In this document: one piece after another, positions 17,814-27,093 of the stretch
Layout of the letters: every line of letters begins with the position of its first letter
How positions within the stretch are numbered: the first letter of the stretch is position 1
Assembly: GCA_964464925.1 (NCBI GenBank)
Contig: CAYXLI010000016.1
Coordinates: 62,001-126,000, forward strand
Direction of reading: 5' to 3'
Length of the DNA stretch: 64,000 nucleotides
Source: CAYXLI01 sp964464925
Lineage (GTDB): Bacteria > Acidobacteriota > Terriglobia > Bryobacterales > Bryobacteraceae
The notes under the pieces: generated by a model
What the model saw: the letters and a program-made list of their open reading frames with translations, nothing else
Told to the model about the DNA's origin: nothing
Database searches by the model: none
Translations under genes and position numbers: made by a program

Positions 17814-18605
17814 TTACCCGTATTCAAAACCCGCAATTGCATAAATGCGAGGATCGGGCAACTTCGGCTCGCCGCGCAGCACCATGCGGGTCAACCGGCG
17901 TTCCGGGACAAAGCCATACCGATGAGCCATATCCCGCACGGCGTTGTTGTTCGGAAACAGATCCCAATAAATGTACTCGTCCGGATGCTGCACAAGGAAC
18001 CAGCGCAACAGGTCTTGCGCATCGTCCTCCGATTCGGCCGCACAGGGGCCGAAATACGCGGCATGCGTCCCCGGCCTGCCGAATGCATATCCTTTCCCCA
18101 TCCCGGCGCAGCCATACATGCTCAACGCGCTGAGCAGATCCTGCCGGTCAACTCCATTCACCACAGTGTCCAGCGGAAATTCCTCAGGCACCGAAGTCTT
18201 GAGATAAGGCGGATTGCAAGGGCCCGGAGCCCGGTTCCATCGCTCGATGGGGCACTCCTCCACAAAACCGAGCGATTCGTAGAGCGGCTTGCCCATATCC
18301 GAAGCGTCCAGCCGCACTACACGTCTACCGCTGTACTCCAGACATTGCTCCGTCAGCCGCTTTGCTAGCCCCTGGCTTCGGTATTCGGGAAGCGTAAGCA
18401 CCATGCCAATCCACGCAAGCTGCCGGCCGTAACAGACGACCGTGGCGCTGGATGCGAGCGCACCATTCACTTCCATCCCGAAGCAGCCGTTCGGCTCCAA
18501 TTGCATCAAACGAAGCCAATCGCCTTCGGTCTGATTCCACCCGGCGGCTTCTTTCAGACGCATCAGCGCACTCAGATCGGATGGAGAAAGAAGGCGGATA
18601 GCCAT
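17814..18605 (-). CDS. GNAT-family acetyltransferase (tandem domains)
   Basis: A 263-residue protein with a clear N-terminal GNAT acetyltransferase domain (about 1-130; GMVLTLPEYRSQGLAKRLTEQ matches the acetyl-CoA binding Q/RxxGxG/A region). The C-terminal half (about 140-260) looks like a degenerate second GNAT-type domain (DAQDLLRWFLVQHP, FPNNNAVRDMAHRYGF). It resembles the YitI/YjdJ-like family. Acceptor unknown. It lies directly upstream of, and divergent from, the tRNA-Arg gene. Confidence 0.82.
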   Translation of the reverse strand: MAIRLLSPSDLSALMRLKEAAGWNQTEGDWLRLMQLEPNGCFGMEVNGALASSATVVCYGRQLAWIGMVLTLPEYRSQGLAKRLTEQCLEYSGRRVVRLDASDMGKPLYESLGFVEECPIERWNRAPGPCNPPYLKTSVPEEFPLDTVVNGVDRQDLLSALSMYGCAGMGKGYAFGRPGTHAAYFGPCAAESEDDAQDLLRWFLVQHPDEYIYWDLFPNNNAVRDMAHRYGFVPERRLTRMVLRGEPKLPDPRIYAIAGFEYG

Positions 18606-18631
18606 GTCGCTAGTTTAAAATCACATAAGAT

Positions 18632-18708
18632 GGGCCCGTAGCTCAGGTGGATAGAGCATCTGCCTTCTAAGCAGAGGGTCGCAGGTTCGAGTCCTGCCGG
18701 GCCTACCA
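18632..18708 (+). tRNA. tRNA-Arg (TCT anticodon)
   Basis: A complete cloverleaf of 77 bases can be drawn. The acceptor GGGCCCG pairs with CGGGCCT, with a terminal G-U. The D arm is GCTC/GAGC, the anticodon stem TCTGC/GCAGA encloses loop CTTCTAA with anticodon TCT, a 5-base variable region follows, and the T arm is GCAGG-TTCGAGT-CCTGC. The discriminator A is followed by a genomically encoded CCA. It reads AGA (and possibly AGG) codons. Confidence 0.95.
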
Positions 18709-18717
18709 TCAATTTCG

Positions 18718-20877
18718 GTGTCGGCGAAACACAAGAAGATGCCCGCTCCCGCAGCAGCCACCCCCCAACCCGCATTACCTCCGTCGCCGGCGGTGGATCT
18801 TCACGATCCCTCCCTGTACATTAATCGCGAGCTCAGTTTGCTCTCGTTCCAACAGCGGGTTCTCGAAGAAGCGGCAGACGAGAACAACCCCCTTCTCGAA
18901 AGAGTGAAATTCCTCTCCATCGTGGGATCGAACCTGGACGAATTCTTTATGGTCCGTGTAGCGGGTTTGCTGGCTCAGGTAGATGCAGGTACTCCGGAAG
19001 TCGGTCCTGATCGCATGAGCCCAAGTGCTCAGCTCGTCGCGATCCGGCGTGAAGTTAAGAAATTGGTCACGGAGTGCAACAAGTGTCTCCGAAACGAATT
19101 GATGCCGGCGCTGGACCACGCAGGCATCCACATCCTCGACTACACCGCGCTGAGTGACACGGAACGAGCGGCCGCCGACGCGTATTTCCATGAGACCGTG
19201 TTCCCGGTCCTAACGCCGCTGGCTTTCGATCCTGGACGCCCGTTTCCCCACATCTCGAACCTCAGCCTGAATCTCGCAGTTGTGATTCGCGACCGGCGGG
19301 GAACGGATCACTTTGCGCGCATTAAAGTCCCCGATTCCCTGCCGCAGCTTGTACAGTTGAATCGCCCGATCAAAGTCGCTCGCGGACGTACGCGCAAACA
19401 CGTCAAGCTCTGCTGGCTGGAGCAGATCATTGCAGCCAATCTCGCGTCCCTATTCCCGGGGATGGAGGTCATTGAAGCACATCCGTTCCACGTAACCCGC
19501 GATGCGGAAGTCGCCATCAAGGAACTCGAAGCCGAAGATCTTCTCGAAACCGTTGAACAGGGCGTGCGGCAAAGGCGTTTCGGCGATGTTGTTCGTCTCA
19601 ATGTCACCGAGGAAATGCCAACGGATCTGCTGGAGATTCTGAAGAGCAACCTCGAAGTCGATGGTACGGAGGTCTATCGGGTCCGCGGCCCTCTATCCCT
19701 GAAGCGGCTGATGGGCTTGTATCAGATCGAGCGGCCGGATCTGAAGGAAACACCCTTCGTACCTTCTATCCCCAATGCTCTGATTCCCACTTCAGAAGAT
19801 GAGGACATCTTCGCCCTGATCAAGCGGCAGGACGTCCTGCTGCACCACCCGTTCGATTCCTTTCAGCCTGTGATCGATTTCCTGCAGAAAGCCTCGCACG
19901 ATCCGAAAGTGCTGGCCATCAAGATGGTGCTTTACCGCGTCGGCCGGAACGCACCCGTAGTCGAAGCGCTGCTGGAGGCGATGGAGAACGATAAGCAGGT
20001 AGCGGTCCTGGTAGAACTTAAAGCGCGCTTCGATGAGGAGAGCAACATCGAATGGGCGCGTGCTCTGGAACGGCAGGGTGTGCACGTCGTCTACGGCCTG
20101 CTCGGCCTGAAGATTCACTGCAAGGTCGCGATGGTGGTCCGGCGAGAGGCCGACGCGATCCGCAGGTACGTCCATCTAGCCACCGGCAATTACAACGCGG
20201 TCACGGCGCATCTCTACACTGATATCGGCATGTTCACGTGCGACGAGCAGATTGCCGATGACGTGACGGATCTGTTCAACTATCTGACCGGCTACTCGGA
20301 GAAGTTCGATTACCAGAAGTTGCTGGTAGCTCCCGTGAACCTGCGCGAGCGTTTTCAGCAGATGATCGAACGGGAGATCGCTCACCACAAGAAGAGCGGC
20401 AACGGCCGCCTGATCTTCAAAATGAATTCGCTTGTGGATGAGAAGCTCATTCGAGCCCTGTATTCGGCGTCGCAGGCTGGCGTCAAGGTGCAGTTGCTGG
20501 TGCGCGGCGTGTGCTGCTTGCGGCCTGGAGTACCAGGGGTCAGTGACAACATCCAGGTGACCAGCATCGTCGGCCGCTTCCTGGAGCATAGCCGCATTTA
20601 CTACTTCCGCAATGGTGACCACGAAGAGATTTACGTCGGAAGTGCGGACCTGATGCCTCGCAACTTGAACCGCAGAGTCGAAGTGCTGTTCCCGCTCAAG
20701 GATCCCAAGATGATCCGCCGCGTCAGGGAAGAGATCCTCACTACATATCTGTCCGATGCGGTGAAGGCTCGCCGGATGATGCCGGACGGAACGTATGTGA
20801 GACTGAAGCCGAAGAACACCAAGCGCACGCTCTCAGCCCAGGATTATTTCGTTCCTAAGAAGAAATCGCGGCGGTAG
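18718..20877 (+). CDS. ppk1: Polyphosphate kinase 1
   Basis: Makes long-chain polyphosphate from the gamma phosphate of ATP. At 719 residues it is full length. The N domain contains LYINRELSLLSFQQRVLEEA (33-52). The two catalytic histidines of the phospholipase-D-like core are recognisable as KIHCK (His467) and EHSRIYYF (His624), with YVHLATGNYN between. The frame opens at GTG 18718, only 9 bases after the tRNA; ATG at 18739 is an alternative, since neither has a good ribosome site and the first 28 residues are low complexity. Its end overlaps nrfD by 23 bp. Confidence 0.95.
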   Translation: MSAKHKKMPAPAAATPQPALPPSPAVDLHDPSLYINRELSLLSFQQRVLEEAADENNPLLERVKFLSIVGSNLDEFFMVRVAGLLAQVDAGTPEVGPDRMSPSAQLVAIRREVKKLVTECNKCLRNELMPALDHAGIHILDYTALSDTERAAADAYFHETVFPVLTPLAFDPGRPFPHISNLSLNLAVVIRDRRGTDHFARIKVPDSLPQLVQLNRPIKVARGRTRKHVKLCWLEQIIAANLASLFPGMEVIEAHPFHVTRDAEVAIKELEAEDLLETVEQGVRQRRFGDVVRLNVTEEMPTDLLEILKSNLEVDGTEVYRVRGPLSLKRLMGLYQIERPDLKETPFVPSIPNALIPTSEDEDIFALIKRQDVLLHHPFDSFQPVIDFLQKASHDPKVLAIKMVLYRVGRNAPVVEALLEAMENDKQVAVLVELKARFDEESNIEWARALERQGVHVVYGLLGLKIHCKVAMVVRREADAIRRYVHLATGNYNAVTAHLYTDIGMFTCDEQIADDVTDLFNYLTGYSEKFDYQKLLVAPVNLRERFQQMIEREIAHHKKSGNGRLIFKMNSLVDEKLIRALYSASQAGVKVQLLVRGVCCLRPGVPGVSDNIQVTSIVGRFLEHSRIYYFRNGDHEEIYVGSADLMPRNLNRRVEVLFPLKDPKMIRRVREEILTTYLSDAVKARRMMPDGTYVRLKPKNTKRTLSAQDYFVPKKKSRR

Positions 20878-21730
20878 TCCCCGCCTGCGTTGCTTCGACA
20901 TCTTCCGAAGAGTCCGGCCCAGCGTGAGTCACGGCCCACTTGAGCAGGAACCCGCCCGCCAAGGTGCAGGCCGCGCGCTTCTTCACCCCGCTTAGCACTA
21001 TGGGCAGCGCCAATCCTACGCCCACCGCACCAGCCCACAGATGCGGCGCATATTGTCCCCGAATGAGCGGTTTTGCCGCGCGCCCGGAACGCATCAGGTA
21101 GCCCGCCAGCAGCCCCGCTTCGGCCAACGCTCCGATTCGCTGCAGCCTCTCCAACTTGCCGAGCGCGTGCTCCTCTCCCCCGCGCCTCGCAAGCGCAATC
21201 GAGATCGCCGCGATTCCAGTGTTGATCGAGCTCACGGCGAAGAGTGCGCCCAGCAAACGGGTCCGGCTCCACACCGGCGTAGCCGTGTTCGAGAGCAGCA
21301 CTCCCGGATAGGAGAGCATGAACAGCGCGAACGGAATGCCCAACGGCTCCACGAATGTAGCGGGAAGCAGCCGCATTCCGAGGACTCCGGCAGGCAAGCT
21401 GAAACCCAGGAGAGCCCAGGCCCCCGCATTCATCGGAGAGCCCGGCTTGAAAACCCTCAACATATAGATGAATCGCTCCGGACGCCCGAGATCTTTTACT
21501 AACAGCGGTGGACAAGGCAACAAAGAGAAGAACGCAATGCGATGCCCTGTATGGACTACCGCATTCATCTTTCGTCTTCCGAACAGGCGCGCGAGACTCG
21601 CCAGCAGATAGGCTGCTGACGACACTCCTTCGAAGAAGAAGTACAACGCGATCTCCCACCCCCACTTCGGTTTCTTGAGCAGGGGAATGCCGTAATAGTT
21701 CTCACTCGTCGGACTGCTCGCCGTGCGCAT
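20855..21730 (-). CDS. NrfD-like membrane subunit of formate dehydrogenase
   Basis: A 291-residue polytopic membrane protein of the NrfD/PsrC family, with about eight hydrophobic segments. Family sequence includes the N-terminal WGWEIALYFFFEGVSSAAYL, DLGRPERFIYMLRVFKPGSPM (interrupted motif spanning about 79-99) and GAWALLGFSL. It should pass electrons between the iron-sulfur subunit and the quinone pool. Its ATG shares one base with the fdhB stop (TGATG), so it is the third gene of the formate dehydrogenase operon. It replaces the cytochrome b anchor (FdnI/FdoI) used by E. coli. Confidence 0.88.
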   Translation of the reverse strand: MRTASSPTSENYYGIPLLKKPKWGWEIALYFFFEGVSSAAYLLASLARLFGRRKMNAVVHTGHRIAFFSLLPCPPLLVKDLGRPERFIYMLRVFKPGSPMNAGAWALLGFSLPAGVLGMRLLPATFVEPLGIPFALFMLSYPGVLLSNTATPVWSRTRLLGALFAVSSINTGIAAISIALARRGGEEHALGKLERLQRIGALAEAGLLAGYLMRSGRAAKPLIRGQYAPHLWAGAVGVGLALPIVLSGVKKRAACTLAGGFLLKWAVTHAGPDSSEDVEATQAGTTAAISS

Positions 21731-22494
21731 CAGGATTCCCTTCCAAACAGGAATGCAGAGACTGCGGCAAGACCCAGAGCGGCACCGAAACTCACCAGGT
21801 AATTGGTTTTCTGCACTGCATTCGGCCGTTTCGGCGCGTTGGGAAGATTGTAGGCGCTCGGCTTATCTTGCAACAGGAAAAACGCTCGCAGAGCACTGTA
21901 GCCGTCCATCGGAGTATCCCCGTACAGGTAGGCATCCGTCTCGCCACGCGCATGCAGCGCCTCCACACGCGCACGCGCCTTCTCACGAAGTTCATCCAGC
22001 GGCCCGAATTGAATCGACGCCGTAGGACACGCCTTAGCGCAGGCCGGGGTCATGCTCTCCTTCTGGCGGTCGTAACAGAGCGTGCATTTGTGCGCGCGGC
22101 CATCGTCCTTATTGCGGTCGAGCACGCCGAACGGACACGCGCTCACACAGTACGCGCAGCCGTTGCAGATGTCCTCCTGCACGTAGACGTTTCCAAACTC
22201 GTTGTGGATAATCGACCCGGTTGGGCATACCTCCTGGCAGGGCGCGGTTTCGCAATGCTTGCAGACATCGCTCATCATCAGCAGACGTTCCGGACCCATT
22301 GTCCCGTCGAACTGCTCCACGAATGCGACATGGCGCCACGTGGTCGCAGACAGCATGGACGTATTGTCGTAACTGTTGCCGGTGAAATTGAGCCCGTCGC
22401 TCGGAAGCTGGTTCCATTGTTTGCACGCCACCTCACAGGCCTTGCAGCCGATACACAGAGTGGTGTCCGTGAAGAAGCCCGTCTGGGCATTCAT
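21730..22494 (-). CDS. fdhB: Formate dehydrogenase iron-sulfur subunit
   Basis: Electron-transfer subunit of 254 residues with four ferredoxin-type cysteine groups: CIGCKACEVAC (14-24), CKHCETAPCQEVC (78-90), CNGCAYCVSAC (110-120) and CTLCYDRQ plus ACAKACPT (137-157). They should hold four 4Fe-4S clusters, as in FdnH/FdoH. A single hydrophobic C-terminal segment (about 228-248) anchors it to the membrane. I start at ATG 22494, which overlaps the fdhA stop as ATGA; a longer frame extends into fdhA but is antibiological. Confidence 0.93.
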   Translation of the reverse strand: MNAQTGFFTDTTLCIGCKACEVACKQWNQLPSDGLNFTGNSYDNTSMLSATTWRHVAFVEQFDGTMGPERLLMMSDVCKHCETAPCQEVCPTGSIIHNEFGNVYVQEDICNGCAYCVSACPFGVLDRNKDDGRAHKCTLCYDRQKESMTPACAKACPTASIQFGPLDELREKARARVEALHARGETDAYLYGDTPMDGYSALRAFFLLQDKPSAYNLPNAPKRPNAVQKTNYLVSFGAALGLAAVSAFLFGRES

Positions 22495-25400
22495 AGTTCC
22501 TGGCCCTCCGGCTGATCGGTCTTCGGCGTATTCGGAGCAGGTTCGCGTGTCGGCCAGCGCCGGTACGGCAGAGCTTCGTCCCGGCTTTGTTCTCTCAGGC
22601 GGCCCGGCCGTACATTGCAGACGAATGCCTTCGCTTCGTGCATGCTCACGTTCGGATCGGCAACGATTGAGGTGAGGTCGTTCGCAACCGAACCAATCGT
22701 TTCTCCCGCGAATCCCCAGTGAAACGGGATGGCAATCTGGTGGACCGTGTGGCCGGCCACTGCCAGCGGCCGCACACGCCGCGTCACCATGGCGCGCGCT
22801 TCGATCGCGCCACGTACGTTCCAAGCCACCATCCAGTCGCTGTGGCGAATGCCACACTCCTCCGCCAACTCTGGACTAATCTCGATGAACATCTCCGGCT
22901 GCAATTCGTTCAACCAACTGTTGAAGCGGCTCATAGGCCCGCTCAGATAGTGCTCCGTCAGCCGGAACGTGGTCGCGACAATTGGATACTCGGGATCGAG
23001 CGGACGGGACTTCTCGTTCATCGGCATATCGTACAGCTCGATTGCCGGATTCTCCTGCTGTCCGTAAAGAAGATTCGCCACAGGGCTCTCGATCGGTTCG
23101 TAGTGCGTCGGCATGGGCCCGTCTTTTGTACCCGCCGGAGTGAAAAGCCATCCGCGCCCGTCGGGCTTCATGATGAACGGAGCGTCGCCGCCGATTGAAC
23201 CCATGCCGTGCGATTCCGAGGTCGGCCGGTAGCTTGGAGGCTTGTCCGGTTCGAAGTCCGGCTCATCCAGGCCGGTCCACTTCTTCTGTTGCTCATCCCA
23301 CCAGACATATTTCTTGCGCTCGGACCAGGGCTTGCCTTCAGGATCCGCCGAAGCGCGGTTGTACATCATGCGGCGATTGTGCGGCCATGCGAATCCCCAA
23401 TGCGGATCCGTGTACCCGTTGTCGCGCTTGCGTTCCCGTGCGCGGTTGTATCCTTCCTTCGGATAGACGCCGCTGTAGATCCAGCAGCCGCACGCCGTCG
23501 AACCGTCGTCCTTCAGATCGGAAAATCCGCTGACCGGCTTGCGATCCGCTACCGTGTAACCATTGATTTCCCGGAGCACCTTCTCCGCATCCGGCTCTCC
23601 TTCTATGCGGCTTTCAGATCCGTCAGGCAGCAACTGCGGATGGTCGTAGTCGTAATCCCAGTTGAGGTGCAGCAAGCCCTGGTCACGCGGTGCCGCGGAG
23701 CCAGCATACAGCCGCTTCATGCGCTTGCCGAGATCAAAAAGGAACCATAAATCCGACCTGCAATCGCCTGCAGGATCCACGGCCTTGTCATGCCACTGCA
23801 GCAGGCGCTGCGTATTCGTGAAGCTGCCGTCTTTCTCCGGCGAAGCAGCGGCGGGCAGGAAGAATACCTCCGTCCCAATCGTGGAAGGGTCGGGATTTTC
23901 GGGCCCCTTATACCAGCAACAGGCACTCTCGATTTCAAACCAGTCCCGAACCACAAGCCAATCCAGCTTTCGCAGCGCCTCCCGGTTTAACTTGCCGTTT
24001 GGCGCGCCCGCCGCCGGATTCTGGCCGAACAGGAACAAGCCTTTCACCTTTCCTTCGGCCATGCGAATGAACGTGGGCAGTTGGGAGTAGTTGTCGTCGA
24101 TACGCGGTAACGATTGAAAGCCCCATTCGTTATCGGCTTTCGCATAATCGCCATACCATGCCTTCAGAAGGCTCACCATGAATTTCGAGAAGTTGGACCA
24201 GTAGCCGTTCGGAACCTGCTCCTCCATCAGATAATCCTGCAGCGTATTGTGGTTTCGGATTGCGGCCGGCTGTGGAATGTAGCCCGGCAGGAGTTCATAC
24301 AATGTCGGGATATCCGTCGAGCCCTGGATACTCGCGTGCCCTCTCATCGCCATAATTCCGCCACCCGGCCTGCCTATGTTGCCCAGCAGCAATTGCACGA
24401 TGGTGGCCGCACGGATGGTCTGTACGCCGGTGGAGTGTTGTGTCCACCCGACGGCATAGACGATCGACGTGGTCTTATCGCGCCCCGAGTTTGCACAAAC
24501 GGTTTCCGCCACACGCAGGAACTCTTCTTTCGTACATCCGCAGATATCCGCTACCATCTCCGGCGTATATCGACGATAATGCCGCTTCAGAATATTCAGA
24601 ACGCATTGCGGATTCTGCAGCGTGGGATCGGTAGGCGGAGTCGGATTTTTGATGAACCCGAGCCGCTCGCTGTAGGACTCCGCCTTAATTTGAGGCGGAG
24701 TGTGAGTCTGCGGCGCGCCTTTCGGTTCATCCTGGTAGTTCCAGCACAATTTGGTGTGGTCGTAAACCTTCTTCGATTCATCGAATCCACAGAATTTACC
24801 ATCCAGATCCTCAGTGTCCTCGAATTCGTGTGCCACCAGAGTGGCCGCGTTCGTGAACGCGAGCACGTATTCCTTGAACCACTTGTCGTGCTCCAGGATG
24901 TAGTGGATCAGGCCGCCGAGGAAAGCGATGTCGCCGCCCGTCCGCACCGGAACGTACTGCGTGCACACCGCTGAGGTACGAGTGAAATGCGGGTCCACGT
25001 GGATCACCTGTGCGCCCTTCTCGCGTGCCTGCATCACGAACCGGAACCCAACCGGGTGGGCTTCCGCCATATTTGATCCCATGATTAGGACACAGTCGCT
25101 ATTGGCGAGGTCCTGCTGAAAGGTTGTGGCCGCCCCGCGGCCCAGAGAGGCGCCCAGACCGGGCACCGAAGCGCTATGTCATATTCGAGCCTGATTCTCA
25201 ATGGGTATGATGCCAAGCCCCCCATTAAAAAGTTTCTTGATCAAATAATTCTCTTCGTTATCCATCGTGGCCCCACCCAATGACGCAACAGTCGTCAGGT
25301 GATTCAGCGTTGTGCCGTCGTCCGCCTTTTCGCGGAAGTCTCGATCTCGAGTCTCCTTCAGCCGGAGTGCGATTCGCTCCATCGCCCAGTCCAAGGGCTT

Positions 25401-25673
25401 CCGCTCCCAGTGATCGCTGTACGGCGCGCGGTACAGCACATGCTGGATACGGTGCGGGTTGACGGTAAGCTGGAACGCGTTCGCTCCCTTCGGACAGAGC
25501 GTGCCCTCATTAATCGGGCTGTCGGGATTGCCCTCGATATTAATGATCTTTCCCTGCTTCGTGTAGACCAGTTGTCCGCAACCCACCGCGCAATATGGAC
25601 AGACCGACGGTGTGACCTCGGCTCCGCGCGTTCTCGCCCTCTTCTCCTCCGTTCCCCGGCTGATCTCCTTCAT
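22491..25673 (-). CDS. fdhA: Formate dehydrogenase catalytic subunit, selenoprotein (in-frame UGA)
   Basis: Oxidises formate to CO2 at a Mo/W-bis-MGD centre. Standard translation breaks this gene in two at 25179-25181, but that TGA falls exactly in the FdhA active-site motif NQARI-U-HS, where E. coli FdnG has NQARVUHG. Both halves are in one frame, giving 1060 residues with Sec165, close to FdnG (1015). An N-terminal 4Fe-4S motif (Cys25, 28, 32, 60) and NRRMMYNRASAD, GWTQHS and FRLTEHY regions match FDH-N alpha subunits throughout. Start ATG 25673 follows AAAGGTG. There is no twin-arginine signal, unlike FdnG, so the enzyme may face the cytoplasm. Sec insertion factors must be encoded elsewhere. 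Confidence 0.94.
25141..25181 (-). promoter_or_regulatory. SECIS hairpin for fdhA selenocysteine insertion
   Basis: Immediately after the UGA (25179-25181) the mRNA can form an apical hairpin GCCC-GGUCU-GGGC (25164 down to 25152). The GGUCU loop begins exactly 18 bases after the UGA. E. coli fdhF, as I recall its sequence, also has GGUCU 18 bases after its UGA, at the tip of the SelB-binding stem-loop. The UCGGU preceding the stem is shared too. The lower stem was not folded in full. Confidence 0.8.
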
Positions 25674-25773
25674 AGGTGCACCTTTCAACCCATGGGACGC
25701 CACCCTGCACCCTACATTGCCGGTTAACAGCTAAGATGCCCGCCGTTCGATATCATGGCCGGGGGAGTTTCCC

Positions 25774-27084
25774 ATGACCAAAGAAGAAATCATCCTTGCT
25801 CATAAAGAGCATCTCTTCCCTGCGGTTTTTCATTACTACAAAGAGCCTGTAGTTATGTCGCACGCTAAGGATCAATACGTCTGGGATGCGGATGGCAATC
25901 AGTACCTGGACTTCTTCGGCGGAATCGTGACCGTGAGTGTCGGACACGCAAATGCGTCAGTGACCGCGAAGTTGCATCAGCAGATCGACAGGCTGCAACA
26001 TGTCTCTACCGTATTTGCAAACGAACCGCAGGCCGCTCTCGCAAAGCAACTGGCAGGCATTACCCCGAACGGAAAACTTACGAAAACATTTTTCACGAAC
26101 AGCGGCACGGAAGCGAACGAAACCGCTATCGTCGCCGCGCGCTGCTTCACCGGTTCCACGGATGTGATCGCGTTGCGGCATTCCTATCATGGGCGCTCCT
26201 CGCTCGGCATGTCGCTGACCGGTCATGGCACATGGAAGATCGGAGGCATGCCGCAACCGGGCATACTCCACGCGCACAACGCGTATTGCTATCGCTGCCC
26301 CTTCAACCTGAAGTACCCTAGCTGCGAAGTACAGTGCGCGAAGGATGTTGAGGAACTGATTCGCACCACCAGTTCCGGCAAAGTCGCTGCCTTTATCGCC
26401 GAGCCCATACAGGGCGTTGGCGGCTTCATCACACCTCCGAAGGAGTATTTCCGGATCGTAGTCGACATCGTAAAAAAGTACGGTGGCGTGTTCATCAGCG
26501 ACGAAGTGCAGACCGCCTGGGGACGTACTGGGGGCAAGTGGTTCGGCATTGAGCAGTGGGGTGTGGAACCCGACGTAATCACTAGTGCCAAAGGCCTCGG
26601 TAACGGAATCCCAATCGCCGTAACCATTGCGAAACCGGAAATCGCGGACGCAATGAGAGGACTTACAATCTCAACCTTTGGCGGAAATCCGGTCGCCACG
26701 ACAGCCGGGAAAGCGGTGCTCGATTTTATCGAAGAGCAGAATCTGCGAGCCAACTGTGCGGAGGTCGGCGCCTACCTGCGCGGCAAACTTGAGGAGCTCA
26801 AAGAGAAGCACGCGATCGTCGGAGATGTACGTGGCATGGGATTGCTGCAGGCGATCGAACTGGTGAAGGATCGAGCAACGAAGGAACCCGCGGCCGCGGA
26901 GATGGGCGTGCTGATGGAAGCAGCGCGGGAGAACCGTATCCTGATCGGCAAGGGCGGTCTCTACGGAAATGTCCTGCGAATCTCGCCGCCAATGAACATC
27001 AGCCGCTCGGACGTAGACCTCTTTGCCGAGCGGCTGGATGCAAGTCTGGCAGTGTGCGGCACGGCGCTCGCCGCTGCACGTTGA
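25774..27084 (+). CDS. Class III PLP-dependent aminotransferase
   Basis: A 436-residue enzyme of the acetylornithine/4-aminobutyrate/alanine-glyoxylate aminotransferase 2 group. Motifs are YLDFFGGIVTVSVGH (about 48-62), NSGTEANETA (PLP phosphate binding), FIAEPIQGVGGF, VFISDEVQTAWGRTG (conserved Asp) and the Schiff-base lysine in SAKGLGNG. Closest in style to AGXT2/aspartate aminotransferase family proteins, so substrate is uncertain. ATG 25774 has a strong GGGGGAG six bases upstream. It is divergent from fdhA by 100 bp. Confidence 0.9.
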   Translation: MTKEEIILAHKEHLFPAVFHYYKEPVVMSHAKDQYVWDADGNQYLDFFGGIVTVSVGHANASVTAKLHQQIDRLQHVSTVFANEPQAALAKQLAGITPNGKLTKTFFTNSGTEANETAIVAARCFTGSTDVIALRHSYHGRSSLGMSLTGHGTWKIGGMPQPGILHAHNAYCYRCPFNLKYPSCEVQCAKDVEELIRTTSSGKVAAFIAEPIQGVGGFITPPKEYFRIVVDIVKKYGGVFISDEVQTAWGRTGGKWFGIEQWGVEPDVITSAKGLGNGIPIAVTIAKPEIADAMRGLTISTFGGNPVATTAGKAVLDFIEEQNLRANCAEVGAYLRGKLEELKEKHAIVGDVRGMGLLQAIELVKDRATKEPAAAEMGVLMEAARENRILIGKGGLYGNVLRISPPMNISRSDVDLFAERLDASLAVCGTALAAAR

Positions 27085-27093
27085 TGATGTACG

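Noticed and set aside
25179..25181. Apparent nonsense mutation splitting formate dehydrogenase into two pseudogene halves
   Set aside because: The TGA is at the exact selenocysteine position and is followed by a SECIS-like hairpin; both halves are otherwise intact.
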